Notes: generated from the letters alone by a model not told the origin. A DNA stretch of 64,000 nucleotides from an uncultured Clostridia bacterium (GCA_934271255.1 CAKQQS010000001.1:310001-374000), one strand, 5' to 3'; positions 49,565 to 58,947 are shown, numbered from the stretch's first letter. Numbers and translations are program-made.

Positions 49565-50113
49565 TTACTTCGCAAAAGGCATACCGAGTGCCGCTAAAAG
49601 TTCTTTCGCTTCTTCGTCCGTTTTTGCCGACGTCGTGAAACAAATATCGTACCCTCTGATCTTTTCTACCTGGTCGTAAGATATTTCAGGGAATATAAGT
49701 TGTTCTTTTACGCCTAACGTGTAATCGCCTCTGCCGTCGAACGCGCTGTTGGAAACGCCTTTAAAGTCTCTTACTCTCGGAAGCGCGATAGATACGAGTT
49801 TATCGAAAAATTCGTACATTCTGTCGTTACGAAGAGTAACCTTTGCGCCGACTATCATTCCTTCACGAATTTTAAAGTTCGCTACCGATTTTTTCGCTAC
49901 CGTTTGTACGGGCTTTTGACCTGCGATCAGTCTTAATTCTTCGACTGCGGTCTGAATGCTCTTTGCGTTGTCCTTAACGTCGCCGAGTCCCGTGTTAATC
50001 GTTATTTTAACGAGTTTGGGTACTTGGTTGATATTCTTATAACCGAATTTCTTATAAAGATAAGGTACGACTTCATCTTTATATAACTTTTTTACTCTGT
50101 TCAATTCTGCCAT
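49565..50113 (-). CDS. rplE: 50S ribosomal protein L5
   Basis: This 182-residue 5S rRNA-binding protein has QVPKLVKITINTGLGDVK, TGQKPV-like AGQKPVQTVAKKSVA and the C-terminal EEAKELLAALGMPFAK. Confidence 0.98.
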   Translation of the reverse strand: MAELNRVKKLYKDEVVPYLYKKFGYKNINQVPKLVKITINTGLGDVKDNAKSIQTAVEELRLIAGQKPVQTVAKKSVANFKIREGMIVGAKVTLRNDRMYEFFDKLVSIALPRVRDFKGVSNSAFDGRGDYTLGVKEQLIFPEISYDQVEKIRGYDICFTTSAKTDEEAKELLAALGMPFAK

Positions 50114-50125
50114 GTTACCCCTCCG

Positions 50126-50485
50126 TTACTCCGCTTTCTTCTTTGCGGATTTCTTTGCCGCGCCTACGCTTGCGGGCGTTTCCAAAGACGCGCCGCATTT
50201 TCTGCATACGCGGAACTTCTTTCCGTCCTTTTCGCTGTAAGCAACTCTTACGGCCTTATTGCACTTGGGGCAAACGACCATAACGTTAGAAGCGTCTACG
50301 CCGCCGAGTTGATCCATGATTCCGCCCGGTTCCTGCGCGCTTCTTGGCTTTTTATGTTTCTTTTGTACGTTTACGCCTTCTACGAGAACTTTGTTTGCTT
50401 TATGGTCGACTTCGGTAACCTTACCTACTTTGCCGGCATCTTTTCCCGTTACGACTAAAACGGTATCGTTTTTCTTAATTTTCAT
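50126..50485 (-). CDS. rplX: 50S ribosomal protein L24, zinc-ligand form
   Basis: This 119-residue assembly-initiator protein has the KOW motif (VTGKDAGKVGKVTEVD), then CPKC and CRKC zinc ligands, and an Ala/Lys-rich C-terminal extension of about 15 residues. Confidence 0.96.
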   Translation of the reverse strand: MKIKKNDTVLVVTGKDAGKVGKVTEVDHKANKVLVEGVNVQKKHKKPRSAQEPGGIMDQLGGVDASNVMVVCPKCNKAVRVAYSEKDGKKFRVCRKCGASLETPASVGAAKKSAKKKAE

Positions 50486-50498
50486 TTCCGTTTGCTCC

Positions 50499-50867
50499 TT
50501 ATAAAACTTCGGGCGCTAATGAGATGATTCTCATATAGTTCTTATCTCTGAGTTCTCTTGCGATAGGCCCGAAGATACGCGTTCCCCTAGGTTGTTTCTG
50601 ACTGTCGATGATAACGGCAGCGTTTTCGTCGAATCTTATATGAGTTCCGTCGGGACGTCTTAAACCCGATACCGATCTTACGATAACGGCTCTTACTACG
50701 TCGCCTTTCTTTACTTGTCCGCCGGGAGTAGCCGTCTTTACGCTCGCTACTATTACGTCGCCGATGTTACCGAACTTTCTAAAAGAGCCGCCGAGTACTT
50801 TTATACACATGATTTCTTTCGCGCCGGAGTTGTCGGCTACCTTTAATCTCGTTTGTGGTTGTATCAT
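50499..50867 (-). CDS. rplN: 50S ribosomal protein L14
   Basis: This 122-residue protein has MIQPQTRLKVADNSGAKEIMCI (given in part as MIQPQTRLKVADNSGA) and the C-terminal GTRIFGPIARELRDKNYMRI. Length is normal. Confidence 0.98.
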   Translation of the reverse strand: MIQPQTRLKVADNSGAKEIMCIKVLGGSFRKFGNIGDVIVASVKTATPGGQVKKGDVVRAVIVRSVSGLRRPDGTHIRFDENAAVIIDSQKQPRGTRIFGPIARELRDKNYMRIISLAPEVL

Positions 50868-50883
50868 TATCAGGCTCCTCCTA

Positions 50884-51138
50884 TTACTTCGCTTTCTCGA
50901 TTATCTCTGCTACTCTGAAATACTTATCTCTGCTTAAATGTCTGGTTTCTACGATTCTTACCGTATCGCCGACGCCGCATTCGTTGTTTTCGTCGTGAGC
51001 CTTGATTCTCTTGGTGCTTTTTATCGTCTTCTGGTAAAGCGGATGTTTGCTCTTTTCTTCAATCGCGACTACTACCGTCTTATCCATTTTGTCGGAAACT
51101 ACTACTCCGACTCTTTCTTTTCTTAGATTTCTTTCCAT
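50884..51138 (-). CDS. rpsQ: 30S ribosomal protein S17
   Basis: This 84-residue OB-fold protein has ERVGVVVSDKMDKTVVVAIE and the HLSRDKYFRV C-terminal stretch. The ATG at 51138 follows GGGGG at good spacing; an earlier start would run into rpmC. Confidence 0.95.
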   Translation of the reverse strand: MERNLRKERVGVVVSDKMDKTVVVAIEEKSKHPLYQKTIKSTKRIKAHDENNECGVGDTVRIVETRHLSRDKYFRVAEIIEKAK

Positions 51139-51149
51139 GTCTACCCCCA

Positions 51150-51344
51150 TTAAGCCCTCAATTCTCTTTCGCGGAGAATCGTCTTTACTTTTGCAATATC
51201 TCTCTTGCAAACTCTTATAGATACAGGGTTGTCAAGTTGACCGCTTGCGTGACGGAAACGGAGATTAAACAATTCTTGTTTAAGTTCGCCGAGTTTCGTC
51301 GTCAATTCTTCATTAGTCATTTCGTGAAGTTCTTTAGCTTTCAT
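51150..51344 (-). CDS. rpmC: 50S ribosomal protein L29
   Basis: This 64-residue helical-hairpin protein at the exit tunnel has MKAKELHEMTNEELTTKLGE and LFNLRFRHASGQLDNP. Its ATG overlaps the rplP stop (ATGA). Confidence 0.97.
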   Translation of the reverse strand: MKAKELHEMTNEELTTKLGELKQELFNLRFRHASGQLDNPVSIRVCKRDIAKVKTILRERELRA

Positions 51345-51793
51345 TTCGCTTCACCTACCTCTTGCTTATTTACGTTCTCTTCCAACATTGCTTTGGTTAC
51401 GAACTTTGTCTTGATGGGAAGTTTGCTCCCCGCAAGACGCATTGCTTCTTTCGCCGTCGCTTCGTCAACGCCCGCCATTTCAAACAATACTCTGCCGGGT
51501 TTTACTACCGCTACCCAGTATTCTACCGAACCCTTACCGCTACCCATACGGCTGTCCGCGGGTTTTTTCGTTATGGGTTTGTGGGGGAATATGTCAATCC
51601 ATACTTGTCCGCCACGTTTGATAAATCTGGTCATCGCGACACGCGCCGCTTCTATCTGGTTGGATTTTATCCAAGCCGGTTCCATAGCAACCAAACCGTA
51701 TTCGCCGTAAGCAACCTTGTTGCCCTTGTTGCACTTTCCGGTCATTCTGCCTCTATGAACCATTCTTCTTTTCACTCTCTTCGGCATTAACAT
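51341..51793 (-). CDS. rplP: 50S ribosomal protein L16
   Basis: This 150-residue protein has MLMPKRVKRRMVHRGRMTGK, the tRNA-site region IDIFPHKPITKKPADSRMGSG (given in part) and MRLAGSKLPIKTKFV. It is longer than usual by about ten C-terminal residues (VNKQEVGEAK). Confidence 0.97.
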   Translation of the reverse strand: MLMPKRVKRRMVHRGRMTGKCNKGNKVAYGEYGLVAMEPAWIKSNQIEAARVAMTRFIKRGGQVWIDIFPHKPITKKPADSRMGSGKGSVEYWVAVVKPGRVLFEMAGVDEATAKEAMRLAGSKLPIKTKFVTKAMLEENVNKQEVGEAK

Positions 51794-51794
51794 A

Positions 51795-52460
51795 TCAGTT
51801 TTCGCCTCCTACTGTCTTTTTTGCGGGAGCGCCGATGATTTCGCCTTTGTATATCCATGCTTTAACGCCTACTACGCCGAACGTCGTATGCGCTTCCGCA
51901 AAGCCGTAATCAATGTCCGCTCTTAAAGTTTGAAGGGGGATACTTCCGTCGTGATAACCTTCCGTACGAGCGATTTCCGCTCCGTCGAGTCTTCCGCCTA
52001 CGGATACCTTAACACCCTTTACGTTGCTTCTCATAGCCCTGCCGATTGCTTGTTTCATAGCGCGTCTGAACGAAACTCTCTTTTCGAGTTGAGCCGCGAT
52101 AGACTCAGCGATAAGTTGAGCGTCCGCGTCGGGTTTCTTGACTTCTACTACGTTGATTGCAATTTGCTTCGCCTTAGTAATCTTAGCGATATCTTTCTTT
52201 ATTTTTTCGATTTCGCTGCCTTGTTTGCCGATAAGTACCGCAGGTCTTGCCGTGTATACGGTAATCGTAACTCTGCCTACTACTCTTTCGATAACGATTT
52301 TGGAAATAGCAGCCGAATAATACGTCTTTTTGATATAATTTCTTATAACGTTATCTTCTTTAATGTATGCGCCGAAATCCTTTTTGGAAGCGTACCATTG
52401 AGAATCCCAGCCTTTTATAATTCCGACTCTTAATCCGTTAGGGTTAACTTTTTGTCCCAT
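51795..52460 (-). CDS. rpsC: 30S ribosomal protein S3
   Basis: This 221-residue protein has MGQKVNPNGLRVGII, the KH domain (RPAVLIGKQGSEIEKIKKDI) and the C-terminal GVKAWIYKGEIIG. It helps form the mRNA entry channel. Confidence 0.98.
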   Translation of the reverse strand: MGQKVNPNGLRVGIIKGWDSQWYASKKDFGAYIKEDNVIRNYIKKTYYSAAISKIVIERVVGRVTITVYTARPAVLIGKQGSEIEKIKKDIAKITKAKQIAINVVEVKKPDADAQLIAESIAAQLEKRVSFRRAMKQAIGRAMRSNVKGVKVSVGGRLDGAEIARTEGYHDGSIPLQTLRADIDYGFAEAHTTFGVVGVKAWIYKGEIIGAPAKKTVGGEN

Positions 52461-52472
52461 TTTCGCGCCTCC

Positions 52473-52856
52473 TTACGCCTTTGCGTCCAAAACCACCGTG
52501 ATGTGGCTGGATCTCTTTAAGATGGAGTATGCTCTGCCCTTGCTTACGGGTTGAACTCTCTTCATCGTGATGCCTTGATCTGCATAGCATTCCGCTACGA
52601 ACATGTTTTCTTTCGTCATGTTCTTGAACTCCGCGTTCGCGCCTGCCGATTTCAAAACTTTAAGAATGTATTCGCACGCCGATTTCGGAGTGTTTTCCAA
52701 AATCGCAACCGCTTCTACGTAATCCTTTCCTCTGATCAAATCAAGTACGGGTCTGACTTTATAAGGAGAGATCCTGACGTGCTTTGCGCACGCTCTCGGT
52801 CTGATATCTTTATTTTCACGTATTTTACGTGTTTTTTCTTTCATATTCTTAGCCAT
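52473..52856 (-). CDS. rplV: 50S ribosomal protein L22
   Basis: This 127-residue protein has an N-terminal basic extension of about 20 residues before the usual AKHVRISPYKVRPVLDLIRG. The C-terminal VQPVSKGRAYSILKRSSHITVVL is conserved. Its hairpin lines the exit tunnel. Confidence 0.97.
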   Translation of the reverse strand: MAKNMKEKTRKIRENKDIRPRACAKHVRISPYKVRPVLDLIRGKDYVEAVAILENTPKSACEYILKVLKSAGANAEFKNMTKENMFVAECYADQGITMKRVQPVSKGRAYSILKRSSHITVVLDAKA

Positions 52857-52872
52857 TTATGAATCCTCCCTA

Positions 52873-53148
52873 TTATTTACCGGTAGTCTTGGAACCGCCG
52901 TGCCCTTTGAAGGTTCTGGTAGGAGCGAATTCGCCGAGTTTACAGCCGACCATATCTTCGGTTATATATACGGGAACGTGCTTTCTGCCGTCGTGTACCG
53001 CTATCGTGTGTCCAACCATTTCGGGGAAAATAGTAGACGCTCTGGACCATGTCTTTAATACTTTCTTTTCGTTCTTTGCGTTAAGTTCGTTGATTCTTCT
53101 CATCAACGCTTCTTCAACGTAAGGGCCTTTTTTAACACTTCTACTCAT
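52873..53148 (-). CDS. rpsS: 30S ribosomal protein S19
   Basis: This 91-residue protein has MSRSVKKGPYVEEALMRRI and the C-terminal LGEFAPTRTFKGHGG. Normal length. Confidence 0.98.
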   Translation of the reverse strand: MSRSVKKGPYVEEALMRRINELNAKNEKKVLKTWSRASTIFPEMVGHTIAVHDGRKHVPVYITEDMVGCKLGEFAPTRTFKGHGGSKTTGK

Positions 53149-53161
53149 TTTTCATCCTCCA

Positions 53162-53989
53162 TCAGTTGATTCTCTTAATGATCATCTTGTTGCTCTTGTT
53201 CTTATGCTTTCTCGTCTTGTATCCGAGTGCGGGTTTACCCCAAGGAGTCATAGGACCTGCGTGTCCTACGGGCGACTTGCCTTCACCACCGCCGTGCGGG
53301 TGATCGCACGGGTTCATTACCGAACCTCTTACGGTAGGACGAATACCTAAATATCTCGTCTTGCCCGCCTTACCCAAATTTACGATTTCGTGTTCGACGT
53401 TGCCTACCTGACCGATAGTCGCCTTGCACGCTACGAGAACGTATCTCATTTCGCCGCTGGGCAAACGAAGAGTCGCGTATTTGCCTTCTTTCGCCATAAG
53501 TTGCGCCGACATACCTGCCGCTCTTACGAGTTGCGCGCCCTTACCCGGTTGAAGTTCTACGTTGTGTACGAACGTACCTACGGGAATGTTGGTAAGCGGC
53601 AAGCAGTTACCTACTTTAATATCCGCGTCCGCTCCGCTGAGAACTACGTCGCCTACGTTCAAGCCTACGGGCGCGAGAATGTATCTCTTTTCGCCGTCTG
53701 CGTAGTAAAGCAACGCGATGTTAGCCGTTCTGTTGGGATCGTATTCGATCGTCTTTACGGTTGCGGGGATTCCGTCTTTGTTTCTTTTGAAATCTATAAT
53801 ACGGTATTTTCTTCTGTTACCGCCGCCGATATGACGAACGGTGATTTTACCTTGCGAGTTTCTACCGCCGCTATGTCTTTGATCTTCAAGGAGAGATCTT
53901 TCGGGTTTAGTTGCCGTTATTTCTTCGTACGCGCTTACGGACATAAATCTGCGAGCGGCGGAAGTCGGCTTATATCTCTTTATAGCCAT
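53162..53989 (-). CDS. rplB: 50S ribosomal protein L2
   Basis: This 275-residue peptidyl-transferase-centre protein has the signature MNPCDHPHGGGEGKSPVG and PWGKPALGYKTRK. It begins with AIKRYKPTSAARRFM. Confidence 0.98.
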   Translation of the reverse strand: MAIKRYKPTSAARRFMSVSAYEEITATKPERSLLEDQRHSGGRNSQGKITVRHIGGGNRRKYRIIDFKRNKDGIPATVKTIEYDPNRTANIALLYYADGEKRYILAPVGLNVGDVVLSGADADIKVGNCLPLTNIPVGTFVHNVELQPGKGAQLVRAAGMSAQLMAKEGKYATLRLPSGEMRYVLVACKATIGQVGNVEHEIVNLGKAGKTRYLGIRPTVRGSVMNPCDHPHGGGEGKSPVGHAGPMTPWGKPALGYKTRKHKNKSNKMIIKRIN

Positions 53990-54009
53990 TATCTATTCCT
54001 CCGTAATTA

Positions 54010-54300
54010 TTAAGACAACGAATCGAAGAACTCGATTGACTTGCTGTCTTTTTTGAGTTGAACGATGGCTTTCTTATAAGCGGGGGTGTAACCTGCGTTC
54101 TTGCCCATTCTCTTTAACTTACCGTCAACGTTCATAGTGTTTACTTTTTCTACTTTTACGCCGAAAAGTTCTTCTATCGCTAATTTAATCTGAACTTTGT
54201 TAGCATCGTTCTTTACGACGAAAGTGTATTTCTTATCCGCGATGCCCGCGTAACTTTTTTCCGAAAGAATCGGTCTTAAAATAATATCTTGTGCGTTCAT
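54010..54300 (-). CDS. rplW: 50S ribosomal protein L23
   Basis: This 96-residue protein sits at the exit tunnel and docks SRP and trigger factor. It has ILRPILSEKSYAGIADKKYTF (given in part) and KVNTMNVDGKLKRMGK. Its ATG shares one base with the rplD stop. Confidence 0.97.
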   Translation of the reverse strand: MNAQDIILRPILSEKSYAGIADKKYTFVVKNDANKVQIKLAIEELFGVKVEKVNTMNVDGKLKRMGKNAGYTPAYKKAIVQLKKDSKSIEFFDSLS

Positions 54301-54926
54301 TATTCTCCGTAAACCTCCTCTAATTTTTCAACGGCGGCTTTCGACATAACGACTTTCGCATATCTTACTACGTCGTAAGTATTGATTAAGTCTACGTTTA
54401 TCGTTTCGACGCCTTGAAGGTTGGATGCCGCTCTTCTTGCGTTAACGTTTTCTCCGTCGAGTACCAACAAAACGGTCTTATCGAAACCGAACGCTTTGTT
54501 GAACGCTACCATTTCTTTCGTCTTGGGCGCCGCAAAATCGAACTTGTCGACGATTACTACGTTGTTTTCTCTTACCTTTTCGGATAACGCGGAGAAAAGC
54601 GCGACTCTCTTCGCAGTGCTGTTTACTTTCTTCGAGAAATCTCTCGACTTCGGCGCGAATACTACTCCGCCGTGTACCCATTGCGGACTTCTGATAGAGC
54701 CTTGTCTTGCTCTGCCCGTTCCCTTTTGTCTCCACGGTTTTCTTCCGCCGCCTCTTACTTCGCTTCTCGTAAGAGTGCTTTTAGTTCCTTGTCTTTCGTT
54801 TGCGAGTCTCGCTACAACTACTTGATGAATAAGCGCTTCGTTGTAATCCATACCGAACAAATTATCGTTCAATTGAATATCGCCGACAGCCTTTGCTTTC
54901 ATATCATATAATTTTAAACTTGGCAT
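54300..54926 (-). CDS. rplD: 50S ribosomal protein L4
   Basis: This 208-residue protein has the TRSEVRGGGRKPWRQKGTGR extension, with GSIRSPQWVHGG reaching the tunnel. In several bacteria L4 also regulates the S10 operon through its leader; the 260-nt leader here would suit that. Confidence 0.97.
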   Translation of the reverse strand: MPSLKLYDMKAKAVGDIQLNDNLFGMDYNEALIHQVVVARLANERQGTKSTLTRSEVRGGGRKPWRQKGTGRARQGSIRSPQWVHGGVVFAPKSRDFSKKVNSTAKRVALFSALSEKVRENNVVIVDKFDFAAPKTKEMVAFNKAFGFDKTVLLVLDGENVNARRAASNLQGVETINVDLINTYDVVRYAKVVMSKAAVEKLEEVYGE

Positions 54927-54938
54927 ATCTTATTCTCC

Positions 54939-55565
54939 TTACGCTTTTACGCTCGTTCTTATCGTAACGATGCCCTTAACCGGTCCCGGTATCGCGCCTT
55001 TGATTAAAAGAGCGTTTCTGGCAACGTCTACCTTAACGATTTCAAGGTTTTGAACGGTTACGTTTTCGTGTCCGTATTGACCTGCCATGTGCTTGTTCTT
55101 GAAAACTCTGCTGGGACTGCTGTTCGCGCCCATAGAACCTACTTCTCTGTGTACGGGGCCTACGCCGTGCGTTTCTTTAAGTCTTTGGTTGTTCCATCTC
55201 TTAATTACGCCCGTGAACCCGTGTCCTTTCGTAACGCCCGAAACGTCTACTTTGTCGCCCGCCGCGAATATATCGCACGATACGACGTCGCCTACGTTGT
55301 ATTCGTTATCGTTTCTGAACTCTTTCAACGTTCTTTGGGGTTTTACGCCCGCTTTCTTGAATTGTCCGAGCGCGGGTTTGTTCAAAACCTTTTCGCTTAC
55401 TTCGTCGAATCCGAGTTTTACTGCCTTATAGCCGTCCTTTTCAACCGTCTTTACCTGAACGACGGGACACGGACCTGCTTCTACTACCGTGACGGGAATT
55501 ACTTTGCCGTCTTGGGTAAATACCTGCGTCATACCCAACTTTCTGCCAATGATTGCTTTACTCAT
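54939..55565 (-). CDS. rplC: 50S ribosomal protein L3
   Basis: This 208-residue assembly-initiator protein has IGRKLGMTQVFTQDG, the VSGVTKGHGFTGVIKRW loop near the peptidyl-transferase centre, and GSMGANSSPSRVFKNKHMAG. Confidence 0.98.
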   Translation of the reverse strand: MSKAIIGRKLGMTQVFTQDGKVIPVTVVEAGPCPVVQVKTVEKDGYKAVKLGFDEVSEKVLNKPALGQFKKAGVKPQRTLKEFRNDNEYNVGDVVSCDIFAAGDKVDVSGVTKGHGFTGVIKRWNNQRLKETHGVGPVHREVGSMGANSSPSRVFKNKHMAGQYGHENVTVQNLEIVKVDVARNALLIKGAIPGPVKGIVTIRTSVKA

Positions 55566-55597
55566 AGATAAAGTTCACCTCCGATTTTATTTCCTGA

Positions 55598-55897
55598 TTA
55601 TAATTTAATCTTGATATCTACGCCTGCGGGAAGATGTATCGTGTCAAGAAGTTTAATGTTGGGAGAATAGATATCGATAAGTCTTTTGTGCGTTCTCAAT
55701 TCGAATTGCTCCCTGCTGTCCTTGTGTTTGAACGGCGAACGAAGAATAGTAACTATTTCCTTTTCCGTGGGAAGGGGAATAGGTCCGCTTATTTTCGCGC
55801 CCGCTTCTTTCATCGTGTTAACGATTTTTTCTGCCGCTTGGTCTACCATCTCGTGATCGTAAGATACAAGTTTAATTCTGATTTTTTGACTTGCCAT
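55598..55897 (-). CDS. rpsJ: 30S ribosomal protein S10
   Basis: This 99-residue protein has KIRIKLVSYDHEMVDQAAEK and GPIPLPTEKEIVTILRSPFK with the DSREQFELRTHKRLIDI stretch. It is the first gene of the superoperon. AAGGAG precedes the ATG. Confidence 0.98.
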   Translation of the reverse strand: MASQKIRIKLVSYDHEMVDQAAEKIVNTMKEAGAKISGPIPLPTEKEIVTILRSPFKHKDSREQFELRTHKRLIDIYSPNIKLLDTIHLPAGVDIKIKL

Positions 55898-56191
55898 TTT
55901 TGTTACTCCTTTTTATACTAACGTTTGTTGATAACTTTGCCGTGTGTGTCGTAAAGTCGGTTATAAAAAAATCATTTGAAGAAATCTGTGTTTTTCGGCG
56001 CAACCCCGCCTTAAAAACGATTGTGCAAATGATAACTTAAAACCCTTTTAAAAGTTGTTAGTCGCAAGAGATCAACGTTCTCGCATTTGTCAACGGAAAT
56101 TATCTGTCTTTTTACGGTTTTTCAGTAACTTTCCGCATCAACCCATATTACACAGCCTAGATATTTTAACAAAATAAGTAAATATTGTCAA
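55898..56191 (-). promoter_or_regulatory. S10 operon promoter and roughly 260-nt leader
   Basis: TTGACA (56186-56191), 17 bp and TAAAAT (56163-56168) on the minus strand start a leader of about 260 nt before rpsJ. The leader has several short inverted repeats but I could not fold a single dominant structure by eye. A second TTGACA lies inside near 56090. A long leader suits L4-mediated or other autoregulation; this is inference. Confidence 0.7.
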
Positions 56192-56416
56192 ACGTTTTTC
56201 TTACGTTTTTCAATATTTTTTCAAACTTTTTTCAACCCACTAGATATTGTGCTTTTTATTCGTAAAAACCACTATTTTTTACGCCTTTTTGCCCGTTTTC
56301 GCGTCGAAACGATTATTTCGCCCCTTTTCTCATACGCGCATTCGCCCGAAAAACCGCTTGTTTTAACGCCTTAGGACAACCCCTTTCGCCCGCGCGGCAT
56401 ATATAATGTATAAATA
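56192..56416. other. Gene-free A/T-rich spacer upstream of the S10 promoter
   Basis: About 220 bp with many short T and A runs and a TATAAT on the plus strand near 56402. I see no gene, repeat or RNA element here. Confidence 0.5.
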
Positions 56417-56446
56417 AAAGCGGTTCGCCGTACGACAAACCGCTTT
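56417..56446 (-). terminator. Terminator of the DUF1858 gene
   Basis: AAAGCGGTT (56417-56425) pairs with AACCGCTTT (56438-56446), with T-rich sequence on both sides. Confidence 0.7.
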
Positions 56447-56493
56447 TTACGTTGTTTTTGTTCCTTGCTCTTTAAAACGAAAAAATAACTATA

Positions 56494-56685
56494 TTATATT
56501 CCTTCGTTTAACTCTTCGAGCATCTTATCCAAATCCGCGCCGTGAACGTCCGCCGCTTCGCCGACCGTTTCGCCGTGAGCAAGCGCGCAACCTAAACAGT
56601 GCATTCCGTTTTTCATAAGTATTTCTCCCGCCTTGGGATTGATTTCGATTGCTTCCGCAATCAAAGTGTCTGCCGTTATTTTCAT
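56494..56685 (-). CDS. DUF1858 small redox-disulfide protein
   Basis: This 63-residue protein has the DUF1858 pattern with a HCLGC motif (CxxC) in the middle and a helical C-terminal half. These domains accompany hybrid-cluster proteins and may bind iron-sulfur or form a redox disulfide. It follows guaB with no strong terminator between, so it may be co-transcribed with it. Its partner is unknown. Confidence 0.88.
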   Translation of the reverse strand: MKITADTLIAEAIEINPKAGEILMKNGMHCLGCALAHGETVGEAADVHGADLDKMLEELNEGI

Positions 56686-56755
56686 AATATTATCTCCTTT
56701 TATATATCCGTTTATATTTATCGGGTTTTTTATAAAATCCGATTACGTTTCAGCA

Positions 56756-58210
56756 TTAAAACTTGGGGCTGTAATTCGGCGCTTCTTTTGTAATCGAAAT
56801 GTCGTGCGGGTGAGATTCGAGCAACGCGGCGTTGGTGATTTTGGTGAACACCGCGTTCTTTCTCATATCGTCTATCGTCGGCTGACCGCAGTAGCCCATA
56901 CCCGAACGCAAACCGCCCATAAGCTGGAATACTATTTCGCCCAAAGGTCCGCTGTAAGGAACGCGCCCTTCAACCCCTTCGGGTACCAACTTCTTCGCGC
57001 CTTCCTGAAAATATCTGTCGCTGCTTCCCTTCGCCATAGCGGCAAGACTTCCCATGCCCCTATACGCTTTGAAAGACCTTCCCTGATATATTTCGAGTTC
57101 GCCCGGACTTTCAAGACAGCCCGCGAACAAACTTCCTATCATAACCGCCGACGCGCCCGCGCCGATCGCTTTCGTTATATCTCCGCTGTACTTGATACCG
57201 CCGTCGGCGATAATGCGTTTGCCGTACTTGTCCGCTTCTTCCGCGCAGTCCATAACCGCCGTAAGTTGAGGCACGCCGATACCCGCGACGATTCTCGTAG
57301 TACAAATACTGCCCGGCCCTATACCTACCTTAACGACGTCCGCGCCCGCTTCGATTAAATCTCTCGTCGCTTCTTTCGTCGCAACGTTGCCCGCCACGAC
57401 GGGTAACGACGGGAATCTCTTTTTGACTTCGCCGACCAACTGAATTACGTTCGCGCTGTGTCCGTGCGCCGTGTCGATTGCGATTATATCTACTTTCGAC
57501 TTAACGAGTTCTTCGACGCGTTCAAAGGTGTTTGCGGCAATACCGACCGCCGCGCCGACGAGCAATCTGCCGTTTTTGTCTTTCGCGCTGTGCGGAAACT
57601 GAATCGCCTTTTCTATATCTTTAATGGTAATAAGTCCTTTCAGGTACCCTTCGTCGTCGACGATAGGCAACTTTTCTATTCTGTGTTTGCCTAAAATCTT
57701 TTGCGCTTCGTCGAGAGAAGTACCTACCTTTGCGGTTATAAGTCCCGTTTTGGTCATTACGTTGTCGATAGGCTGATTGTAGTTCGTTTCAAACCGCAAA
57801 TCTCTGTTCGTGAGAATACCTACGAGTTTACCGTGTTTCGTAATGGGAACGCCGCTTATCTTATACTTTTCCATCAAAGCGACGGCTTCGCTCACCATAT
57901 TGTGCGGTTCCAAAAAGAACGGGTCGGTAATAACTCCGTGTTCGCTTCTTTTAACCTTGTCTACGTGCGTAGCCTGTTCTTCGATAGACATATTCTTATG
58001 AATAAATCCAAGCCCGCCTTCTCTTGCGATTGCGATAGCGAGTCTGCTGTCGGTAACCGTGTCCATTGCGGCGGACAAAAGGGGAATGTTAAGTTTTACG
58101 TCTTTCGTAAGATACGTAGATAAATCGATACTGCTCGGCAATATTTTGCTCGCTTGCGGTATCAGCAACACGTCGTCGAAAGTAAGCGCTTCCTTGATAA
58201 TTTTATTCAT
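56756..58210 (-). CDS. guaB: Inosine-5'-monophosphate dehydrogenase
   Basis: This 484-residue enzyme oxidises IMP to XMP, the committing step to GMP. It has the (beta/alpha)8 barrel with two CBS domains (about 93-205), the catalytic Cys303 in GPGSICTTR and the flap SDRYFQEGA. Its ATG overlaps the stop of the upstream membrane-anchored gene by 8 nt. Confidence 0.98.
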   Translation of the reverse strand: MNKIIKEALTFDDVLLIPQASKILPSSIDLSTYLTKDVKLNIPLLSAAMDTVTDSRLAIAIAREGGLGFIHKNMSIEEQATHVDKVKRSEHGVITDPFFLEPHNMVSEAVALMEKYKISGVPITKHGKLVGILTNRDLRFETNYNQPIDNVMTKTGLITAKVGTSLDEAQKILGKHRIEKLPIVDDEGYLKGLITIKDIEKAIQFPHSAKDKNGRLLVGAAVGIAANTFERVEELVKSKVDIIAIDTAHGHSANVIQLVGEVKKRFPSLPVVAGNVATKEATRDLIEAGADVVKVGIGPGSICTTRIVAGIGVPQLTAVMDCAEEADKYGKRIIADGGIKYSGDITKAIGAGASAVMIGSLFAGCLESPGELEIYQGRSFKAYRGMGSLAAMAKGSSDRYFQEGAKKLVPEGVEGRVPYSGPLGEIVFQLMGGLRSGMGYCGQPTIDDMRKNAVFTKITNAALLESHPHDISITKEAPNYSPKF

Positions 58211-58841
58211 TCGTTTCTCCTGAAAGTTTATTTACTAATTCTGTGAACAACGCTTTGTCGTTTTTAGCCAACTCGTCGTCTTCTATCGTGTCGGAGTTAA
58301 TAAGAACTTCCAACTTTTCCAGCAACGTTTTCAATGCGGGAACGTCTTTCTTTTCCGCAACGTGATATATCAGCGAACGGAACACGTTATACTCGCCGTA
58401 CTCGTCCCCGCGTATTATCTCGTCGTACGCAAAGTTTATCGCCTGTTCGAATTGATTCGTTTCGTACAACGCAACCACGTAATCACCGCAAATATAATCG
58501 CGGTAACTCCCCGCGTTGGTCAGGTCGCTTTCCTTGTCTTTCTTTTCGCAAAACGCGTCGAAATAATCGTATTCTATCATTTCTTTGGAATACTTTACGA
58601 CGAGTTTGTCGTTATCGAGCCATTTTACCCGATATAAAAGTTTGTCCAAAGTAGAAAGACTTCCGTTTTTCTCGTATTCTTTACGGGTATACCATACGCA
58701 AGTACGCTTATCGCCGAGAGTGTAACTAAGGTTAGCCATAACGCCCGGCGCGAACATCGAAAGCAGGGACACCACTATCAAAATAGCGGACGTCAACAAA
58801 CACAACGTGTATATTACCGTTCGTATAAACGTTTTCTTCAT
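58203..58841 (-). CDS. Membrane-anchored helical protein coupled to guaB
   Basis: I do not recognise this 212-residue protein. It has one N-terminal transmembrane helix (about 8-30) and an outer part with TPR-like helices (about 105-190). AAGGGGG precedes the ATG at 58841. The gene end overlaps the guaB start, so translation is coupled, yet no functional link to purine synthesis is evident. Confidence 0.7.
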   Translation of the reverse strand: MKKTFIRTVIYTLCLLTSAILIVVSLLSMFAPGVMANLSYTLGDKRTCVWYTRKEYEKNGSLSTLDKLLYRVKWLDNDKLVVKYSKEMIEYDYFDAFCEKKDKESDLTNAGSYRDYICGDYVVALYETNQFEQAINFAYDEIIRGDEYGEYNVFRSLIYHVAEKKDVPALKTLLEKLEVLINSDTIEDDELAKNDKALFTELVNKLSGETNE

Positions 58842-58947
58842 ATCCGTTCCCCCTTCTTTTTGTTTTTCGTTCCAAAGCAACGCAAAATCATAAGCCGACC
58901 TTTCCGCCAAACCCGACGGACGATTACGCAACTTAAATATTTATAAC

